Shown here one piece after another: positions 57,637 to 64,000 of a stretch of 64,000 nt of DNA (the first letter of the stretch is position 1; each line of letters begins with the position of its first letter). A model generated the notes under the pieces. The model saw only the letters and a list, made by a program, of their open reading frames with translations. It ran no database searches and was not told the DNA's origin. Source of the DNA: Pleurostoma richardsiae (Eukaryota; Ascomycota; Sordariomycetes; Calosphaeriales; Pleurostomataceae); assembly GCA_030052745.1 (NCBI GenBank), contig JANBVO010000031.1:248001-312000 (forward strand), in the 5' to 3' direction. The position numbers and the translations under genes were made by a program.

Positions 57637-58373
57637 TGTAACGGGTGACAGCTGGTTTAGGAGAAGATGGGGAATCCGGACCGGATTGAAGAGAAGAGAC
57701 GGCAACGCAGCTTATGACTGCGACGTGGTGGTGGGGGTTGACCCTGCACTAGGCTACTTCTGCGTCCCGGGCGGTGGATAAGCCCTCCCCTCCCCACCAG
57801 CCTACCTTCACCTACCTAGGTAGCCTGCCTAGGTACCTTATGGAGTAAATACAAACCTACCTCGTGTCGGAGCATACCACAGCAGCGATTTGGTTCCTGG
57901 TCGAGATCGTGCACCTGGTCCAACTTGCGGCCAGAGCGGGCATCCTTTCAAAGCCCAAGCGCGGCTCTCTCGCAACTCTAGGATGAGGACATCATAGACG
58001 GATGGACGGGCGGACGGACAGGAGGCCGCTGAACAACGCTGCTTAGAGTCAAGAGGATGCCGATTAATTGGTATGTGATTGGGCAAGCCGAAGGAACATC
58101 AACCCTCCCTCCAAGCTGCTAAAAGGCGGGGGAAGACGGCTCCCCCCGCACTGACCACTCTGCCGGACCCTCCCCCGGACCCGCAAGTGCCAGGCCTCCC
58201 CCGCACGCCCCAGACGAAATGAAACCCACTCGGGAGCAGTCCCTAGGCCCGCGCTTCGCCAGATTTGTCAGGCTCGGCTTCTCGCTTTTCGTCTCACGGA
58301 ATTCTTCACGGAATTTCCGCGACACTGAGCCAGGTAGTGTGCCAGAGCAGCTCCGGGGGGGCGCAGTGATTGG
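57637..58373. promoter_or_regulatory. Regulator promoter with CGGAA/TTCCG everted repeat
   Basis: This is upstream of the Zn2Cys6 gene (minus). It contains CGGAA at 58297-58301 and CGGAA-T-TTCCG at 58309-58319, continuing to TTCCGC at 58315-58320, which would allow autoregulation. A minus-strand frame of 82 codons (57838-58086) is not convincing. A repeated CTACCTAGGTAG-like stretch lies near 57812-57835. Confidence 0.5.
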
Positions 58374-59843
58374 CTAGAGCTTCGTCCGGTGCTGCAGTAT
58401 GTGGGACGCGTCCTGCAAGATTCCTTCAAGGACGGTGGCCAAAGCCTCGGGGTGCGTCATTGGAATCTGGTAGTGGCTCGGTGTTAGCAGGGCCCCAGCT
58501 GGGCATGAAGCGGCAGGGGCCAGGAGGGGACCGTACCAGATGACCAGCTCCAGGTAATACTTGTGATGTCGAAGGAGGGCGGATGATGCGCTCGATTGCA
58601 TCTCGACGCGTCGCTGAGCTGGCGGCGTGAAGAATCGGTCTCATTAGCCGACTGCTTCTTTCCCAGCGAGGCAAGTTCACTCACATGACTTTGCTGGCTG
58701 ATCCCCAGATGAAATGATGCCGTCTCCGAGACTGCTGCAGCAGTCCCAGGATCTCAGGACACGGCCGAGCAAGGTACGTTGCCTGCTCTGTGTTAAGGCT
58801 AGTCGCCAAGGCAGAGGAAAAGAGCCCTTAGCGGCCATTTCTCACGTACCGCCTCCTGCTCCTTTGGTGTTTTCAGCATTCTAGGTGAAGAATGGCTGTC
58901 TCGGTCGACCGGATAGGTTCCATGCTCCTTTATGTCGGTTAGCCTGGGCTTCTTCTACGCGTATCGGAGAAGGGGCGGGCGACACTCACAATGTACATCC
59001 GCAACTGTCTCTCGTCCCAATCTTGGAAACCCTGGCTCTTGAAGAATGTGGTCGCCACCTCGTCCCTTTTCTCGTCAATCCTACCGCTTTTAATTCGGTC
59101 CTGCCAGGACAACTTACGCAGATGCCCACCAGTCGCGTCGCTTCAAGGCTAGGTTGGCTACGGCCTCCGTTTGCGCTCTCATTTGAAACAGAATTGGCTC
59201 AATGAGAATTGTTGCTGCAAACTGTTCGGGCTCCATCATGGCAGCATGGCACCTGTACGAGTCTCTTCAGCAACAAACTTCCGGATCCTGACGGGCGGAA
59301 CGTTCTCACATAGCTCCTCCTCCGAAAGAGTGGCCAATGCCTATTACCGGTCTCTGGTGAAGATGGAAATGCTTGATTACACAAAGAATGTCACGGGAGT
59401 CATCCTCCCAGCATGCTGAATGATAACAACACGGAAGGCGGTCAGCTCGTCAGTTTCAGTCTATCAACAGCGTTGATGATGATATGAGCAGTATACCAAC
59501 CAGTAAGAGGCAGCCGCTGCCTGTTTAGAACAGCACTGTCTCCATGATTCGCGGCATCAACAGTAACGAGTCTGCTGATGACAGATCTCGCTTCCGACCG
59601 TGACAGCAGATAGTCAATTACCAGTTGCCAGAGATATTTGTTGAAGGAAGTCCCATGTGTTAAGATGACGTTGAAGCCAAGTTCATCAGAGGTGCCGTGG
59701 ACCTTGTACTCGTGAACTGAAAGTTTGAGTGGCTCGGCGAGCTCCCGTCGGACCGTGTGCTTGACGTTTGTGGCTGGCGAGCTGGCTGGGATGATGTGCG
59801 TTTCTCTCACGTAGAGATCTGTAATACTTGTGCTGGAGCCCAT
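58374..59843 (-). CDS. Alpha/beta hydrolase
   Basis: Eight exons (59501-59843, 59310-59415, 59252-59118, 59065-58990, 58927-58850, 58782-58685, 58618-58537, 58466-58374, listed 5' to 3') give 336 aa with matching phases. ILTHGTSFNKYLWQ near residue 60 is the oxyanion-loop HG region. GIGHSFGGGAM at the exon 2 end is the GxSxG nucleophile elbow. VLPGAGHL at the exon 7 end carries the catalytic His. The protein ends TKL, only a weak PTS1-like tail. The family includes the fungal toxin-cluster hydrolases of the Akt2/TOXF type as well as catabolic esterases, so the role (ester, lactone or C-C hydrolysis) is open. The intron at 59066-59117 has an alternative acceptor at 59087 that would make it only 31 nt. 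Confidence 0.85.
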
Positions 59844-60383
59844 TGAGACGTGTACTTGAGAATTTGCAGCTATACCGTCAAGACTAGACAGACAAAGCAG
59901 GCCATCCAATTTGATTAAAAGGAGTTTTGTAGTCGCCTAACCCAACCGGCTGTGGCGGACCCTGCCGAGTTCGGGGACGACCGCTTCCGCTGCGGAAATT
60001 GACTTGGTCCCTGCGGTTTTTTCTCCGATCTGTACGGGATCGTGTTTCCAGGTCCCGTCGAGCTTTCTAGAGCCCGGATTTCTTGCATTGCACACAACAG
60101 TCACAGTAGAAGCGGGTGGTTTTCTAGCTTCACGACCGCGGGCTGTTGTTTAATTTCTTCCATCCTTGCTCCCTCACCTCCCAAAGCCGTCACGAATTAT
60201 ATACGACGGAGGAGAAGGGGGCGAGGAGGATGCAATCAGCTATAGCGCACTATCTGGAAATGATTTCTTTTCGGGAACACCAAATCCTCTGATTCCTCAT
60301 CGCGAGACCTACAACCGCGAAGGGAGCGTCAATCTGCCATGTGGTCAGCTGGATCTCTGGACACATCGACAGGTTTACCGTCC
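59844..60383. promoter_or_regulatory. Promoter with perfect TTCCGC-T-GCGGAA palindrome
   Basis: This is upstream of the hydrolase gene (minus) and past the 3' end of the aldehyde dehydrogenase gene. It holds TTCCGC-T-GCGGAA at 59985-59997, a perfect inverted repeat around a single base. No coding signal is recognised. Confidence 0.6.
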
Positions 60384-62207
60384 TTACTTGATATGCACTG
60401 ATTTCGGTTCAAGATAGCTATAGAGCCCGTTTACGCCCAGCTCCCTGCCCTGTCCACTCTGTTTAATCCCGCCGAATGGTGTGTTTAGCTCAGGCAGCAA
60501 CGGAGAGTTGACCGATACGCCGCCGCTCTGGAGCGCTGCTGATATCCGAAAAGCTCGAGTGAGGTCTGATGTGTATACACATGCTATGCCATCCAAGTTA
60601 ACAAACTGTATGGGCCCAATAGATTGTCTTTTGGTACTTACCCGCCAGGCCATACGCGGTTTCATTTGCCAGAGTGATTGCCTCAGCCTCGCTCTTAAAC
60701 CTCTTCACCGTCAAGACAGGACCAAAAATCTCCTCCCGCCAGATTGGGCTATCTGTGGGGGGATCGGCGAACAGGGTGGGCTCGATAAACCAACCCTTCG
60801 AGCCCTTTCTCCTCCCACCCGTCACGAGCTGGCTAGTAGCCTTGCCCTTTTCGATATATGACATGACCCTGTCGAATTGCAATTTGTCTACCACCGGACC
60901 GTGGGTTGTAGCCATATCGAGAGGATTCTTGCCTAATCCCTTCCCGACGTCTTCAAAGACAGACTTGATCGCATCAATCAGCTTGTCGGCAATGCTGTCC
61001 TCTACAAGTACTCTTGACGCCGCTGTCGTAACGAGTAAGCCAAACTTCTAAACCCTCTTTCCTAGGTGGTCTCATGCTTACCAGCACATATTTGTCCGGA
61101 GTTTGCAAGGAACCCCGCCGCGACGCTATGAGAGTCAGCAGGCTGCTCGCAATTAGTGCTAGAGTGTCATTCGCCTACCCTTCTATGGCCAGCTCAAGAT
61201 CCGCATCACCAAATACCAGGGCTGCGGACTTCCCCCCGAGTTCCAGTGTCACCCTCTTCAAGTTGCTCCGTGTTGCGGCTTCTTGTACTGCCTTCCCGCC
61301 AGCGACCGAGCCAGTAAAGCTGATTTTAGAGATGTCCATGTGCGAGGCCAATAGACTCCCCGTCTCCCGCCCACCTGTCAGGAACTGGACGACTCCTGGA
61401 GGGAAACCAGCCTCTGCGTACAGCGGCGCTAGGGCCAGAACACCGAGCGGCGACTTCTCAGAGGGCTTGAAGATGACCTCCATGACTCCTTAGCCGGCCA
61501 CGAGCGCAATCCAATGGGAAAGGGAGTGAAGTGCCCTTACAGTGTTTCCGGCAGCCAGTGCTGGCGCAAGCTTCCAACCGACATACATGAAAGTCGAGTT
61601 CCATGATGCAATGCCTGCGCAGACCCCAACGGGCTCGTACCGTACTATCTTGGCAAACCCGTTGTCTTCCGTGAAAGACTGACCAGCAATCTTGTCTGCC
61701 CATCCAGCATAGTCTAGGCAGTAGTAGATTGTCAGAAACGGACTCTTCAAGATAGAAGGGGCCTCGAAACTGCGCCCTACACTTGTATACCTGCACCATG
61801 TGCGCGAGGTCGAAGTGAATTATCGCGGCAACAGGACGGCCAGTGGGTAATGATTCAGCATACGCAAGCCGCTCTACATTTCGTTCGACAAGATCTGCAA
61901 ATTTGTTCAGACATGCGGCTCGCTGAGGGCCCGTGAACGTGGCCCATGGGCCATGGCGAAAGGCTCGGCGGGACAAGGCCACAGCACGGTCGACGTCCTC
62001 TTTTACAGCCACCTGTACATCGTCCACGACGATGGAGCCATCGACTGGACTTAGTAGGATCAGCTTTTCAGGGCCCGGACTGGTGGCAAACTAAAAGCAT
62101 GGGGCGGCTAGTTAGCGGACCTGTCAGATCGTTTGATATCTCGGGAGCCCGACCTCGTTTGCGATGAAGAACCCTCGTGGGGGTAGCTGAAGCCCTGTAT
62201 TGTCCAT
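60384..62207 (-). CDS. Aldehyde dehydrogenase
   Basis: Seven exons (62154-62207, 61781-62090, 61541-61713, 61179-61477, 61082-61125, 60642-61022, 60384-60583) give 486 aa. Motifs: YAGWADKIAG at the start of exon 3, PVGVCAGIASWNSTF in exon 3, VIFKPSEKSPLG opening exon 4, FTGSVAGGKAV and LELGGKSA with the general-base Glu in exon 4. ANSGQICA with the catalytic Cys lies in the 44 nt exon 5, followed by EEIFGPVLTVKRF, and PFGGIKQSGQGRELG near the end. It oxidises an aldehyde to the acid with NAD(P). In context it may supply the aromatic acid (for example an arylacetaldehyde to arylacetate). It is divergent from the homogentisate dioxygenase gene. Confidence 0.93.
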
Positions 62208-62577
62208 TTCAGGAGATTCTCTTTCCTGTGTCGCCCAATTTCAGAAATATATGCCACGATCTCCCACTTCTAGAGTTATAAACATCAAACACCTTGGTTT
62301 TTGGATGTACCGCAAGTCCTCTGTTCCGAACCCTGCGGAATGCGGGTCGCGAAGTTTCCGAGCGCCGGAATTTCAACCTCCTTCCTACTCTAACGCCCGG
62401 CTTATGATCCGGTACTGTTAGTCGGCACTTATCAGTGCCGTCAGTTCAAACAAAGATAATATTTCAATGCCGAACAGGCTCCTCTCCTGTCGACATAGAC
62501 ACAGATCGCTGCGCTACTCAGATCGCCGAAGTTTTGTGACCACAGTTGCCTATCGTCGAAGTCTTCCGTGAATCTCC
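62208..62577. promoter_or_regulatory. Divergent promoter with two TTCCG-N-CGGAA inverted repeats
   Basis: This drives the aldehyde dehydrogenase and homogentisate dioxygenase genes. It holds TTCCG-N7-CGGAA (62324-62340) and TTCCG-N5-CGGAA (62356-62370), the clearest pair in the window. Confidence 0.65.
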
Positions 62578-63999
62578 ATGCCCCACACGCAATTTCAAAC
62601 CCCGGAGAGGTACGCTTATCTCCAGGGGTTCGGCGCCTACCATGAGTATGATGGCCCAAGAGACCACAACGCCATAGAAGATGAGCTAACCAACTCCCGC
62701 TGCGTAAGAACCGAAGCCGTGAAAGGCGCGTTGCCCATCGGCCAGAACTCGCCTCAAAAGCCCCCACTCGGTCTGTACACAGAGAAGTTGTCTGGGACCG
62801 CCTTCACCGCGCCTCGGAACGAGAACCAGCAGAGCTGGCTGTATCGTATTCTCCCTTCAGCAGCACACTCTGCTTTCGAGCTTGTCCACCAAGATGGAGT
62901 GTCAAATGACAGCCTCCCGGCTTCTACAACCCTTCACCACGTGCCTAATCAAATGCGCTGGGACCCCTTCGACCTGGACACCTCGAGTGACTGGGTTGGT
63001 GGTCTACATCATGTTGCAGGTGTCGGTGATCCAAGTATGAAGTCCGGAATCGGCATCATGATCTTTGCTGTAGGGAGGGACATGGACGACCACGTAGCGT
63101 TCCATTCGGGCGACGGCGACTTCTTGATCGTGCCCCAGCTCGGGGTTCTCGACATCCAGACTGAGCTGGGCAGGCTATTGGTCCGACCCAACGAGATCGC
63201 CGTTATCCCGAGGGGCATTCGCTATCGCGTTAAAGTCCCAGAGGGACCCGTTAGAGGCTACGTGTTGGAGATATATGAGCAGCATCACTTCACCCTGCCC
63301 GAACTTGGACCAATCGGTTCCAACGGGCTCGCCAACTCCCGGGACTTCCAGATACCAGTTGCGGCTTTTGATGAAGACTGTGAGAATGAATGGCACATCT
63401 TGATCAAGTACGCCAACAAGATCTACAAGGCACGCCAGCAACACACGCCGTTTGATGTCGTAGCTTGGCATGGCCTGTACTATCCCTACAAATATGATCT
63501 CGGTCGGTTCAATGTCATTGGCAGTACGAGCTTTGATCACCCAGATCCGAGCATCTACACCGTCCTTACTGCACAGTCCTCCCGGCCAGGCACCGCTATC
63601 GCGGATTTCGTCATCTTTCCCCCGCGCTGGCTCGTGGCGGAGGACACATTCCGGCCGCCCTGGTACCATCGCAACACCATGTCCGAGTTCATGGGTCTTA
63701 TTTCCGGAGATTATGACGCCAAAGTCGGCGGAGGATTCAAGCCGGCGGGTGCAAGCCTACACAACGTCATGGCATCGCATGGACCGGACAGTGATACTCA
63801 TGAACGGGCCAGCAACGCCGAACTCAAGCCTCAAAAGGTAGGTGAGGGTAGCATGGCATTTATGTTCGAGAGCAGTTTGATGGTGGGCGTAACAGACTGG
63901 GGTTTGAAGAATTGCCGGAAGCTTCAGCCAGACTACAACAAGCATAGTTGGCTGTCCCTAAAGCCACATTTTGTGAGGCCGCAGGAGAGTGGACATTGA
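62578..63999 (+). CDS. hmgA: Homogentisate 1,2-dioxygenase
   Basis: The frame is open for 473 codons, but 62646-62708 is almost certainly an in-frame 63 nt intron (GTATGA donor, GCTAAC branch, AAG end). Removing it gives 452 aa and rebuilds the conserved GFG...[14 protein letters not shown] opening. Hallmarks: [28 protein letters not shown], then [19 protein letters not shown] with the iron-ligand His (~343), MSEFMGL with Glu (~349) and [13 protein letters not shown] with the last His (~380). These are the ligands of the Fe(II) site that opens homogentisate to maleylacetoacetate. The gene could serve tyrosine/phenylalanine catabolism, but its linkage and promoter motif tie it to this cluster; a paralogue with altered substrate is possible. 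Confidence 0.93.
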   Translation: MPHTQFQTPERYAYLQGFGAYHEYDGPRDHNAIEDELTNSRCVRTEAVKGALPIGQNSPQKPPLGLYTEKLSGTAFTAPRNENQQSWLYRILPSAAHSAFELVHQDGVSNDSLPASTTLHHVPNQMRWDPFDLDTSSDWVGGLHHVAGVGDPSMKSGIGIMIFAVGRDMDDHVAFHSGDGDFLIVPQLGVLDIQTELGRLLVRPNEIAVIPRGIRYRVKVPEGPVRGYVLEIYEQHHFTLPELGPIGSNGLANSRDFQIPVAAFDEDCENEWHILIKYANKIYKARQQHTPFDVVAWHGLYYPYKYDLGRFNVIGSTSFDHPDPSIYTVLTAQSSRPGTAIADFVIFPPRWLVAEDTFRPPWYHRNTMSEFMGLISGDYDAKVGGGFKPAGASLHNVMASHGPDSDTHERASNAELKPQKVGEGSMAFMFESSLMVGVTDWGLKNCRKLQPDYNKHSWLSLKPHFVRPQESGH

Positions 64000-64000
64000 G

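Noticed and set aside
59087-59117. 31 nt intron in the hydrolase gene
   Set aside because: It keeps the frame but is shorter than any other intron here; the 52 nt alternative ending at 59066 also keeps the frame and has a TTGAC branch site.
1-64000. CRISPR arrays, insertion sequences, rRNA, long terminal repeats
   Set aside because: I found no regularly spaced direct repeats, transposase, reverse transcriptase or rRNA-like sequence on reading both strands; a repeat search against the whole genome could still reveal dispersed elements.

Overview
The window is genomic DNA of a filamentous ascomycete (Pezizomycotina). Genes on both strands are broken by 49-160 nt introns with GT..AG ends and CTAAC/CTGAC branch sites. 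There are three Gal4-type Zn2Cys6 regulators, MFS permeases, a P450 and a clan of flavin monooxygenases. I see no bacterial operons, CRISPR arrays, rRNA or confident tRNA. I built the exon models by hand, joining frames at canonical splice sites and checking phase; no aligner or RNA data was used.

Layout. 1-20.6 kb is a mixed accessory region: a partial collagen-like glycine-rich protein (1-3520, minus), an unknown membrane-tail protein, an F-box-like protein, a DEDD-type 3'-5' exonuclease, a cupin, a decayed kinase, a Zn2Cys6 regulator (12.0-14.0 kb), two divergent paralogous P-loop GTPases (14.9-18.9 kb), a reductase remnant and a PaxU/TMEM53-like hydrolase.

21-42.7 kb is rich in small-molecule enzymes: a thioesterase-like protein with a defective-looking splice site, an SDR, a flavin-containing monooxygenase, a large Zn2Cys6 regulator, two consecutive class A FAD monooxygenases with a divergent Dal5-type permease, a zinc-finger gene of doubtful integrity, a GNAT acetyltransferase, an MDR oxidoreductase and a secreted periplasmic-type binding protein.

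43.2-64 kb looks like one catabolic cluster: acyl-CoA dehydrogenase, P450, MFS exporter/importer, PRISE-type reductase, 4-coumarate-CoA-ligase-like enzyme with a C-terminal AKL peroxisomal signal, Zn2Cys6 regulator (896 aa), alpha/beta hydrolase, aldehyde dehydrogenase and a homogentisate 1,2-dioxygenase. Promoters across this block share a TTCCG/CGGAA element, often as inverted repeats, a plausible binding site for the cluster's own Zn2Cys6 protein. The inferred job is uptake, CoA activation and side-chain shortening of an aromatic (phenylpropanoid- or phenylacetate-like) compound, hydroxylation of the ring to a homogentisate-type hydroquinone, and ring opening. The substrate is not determined by the sequence.
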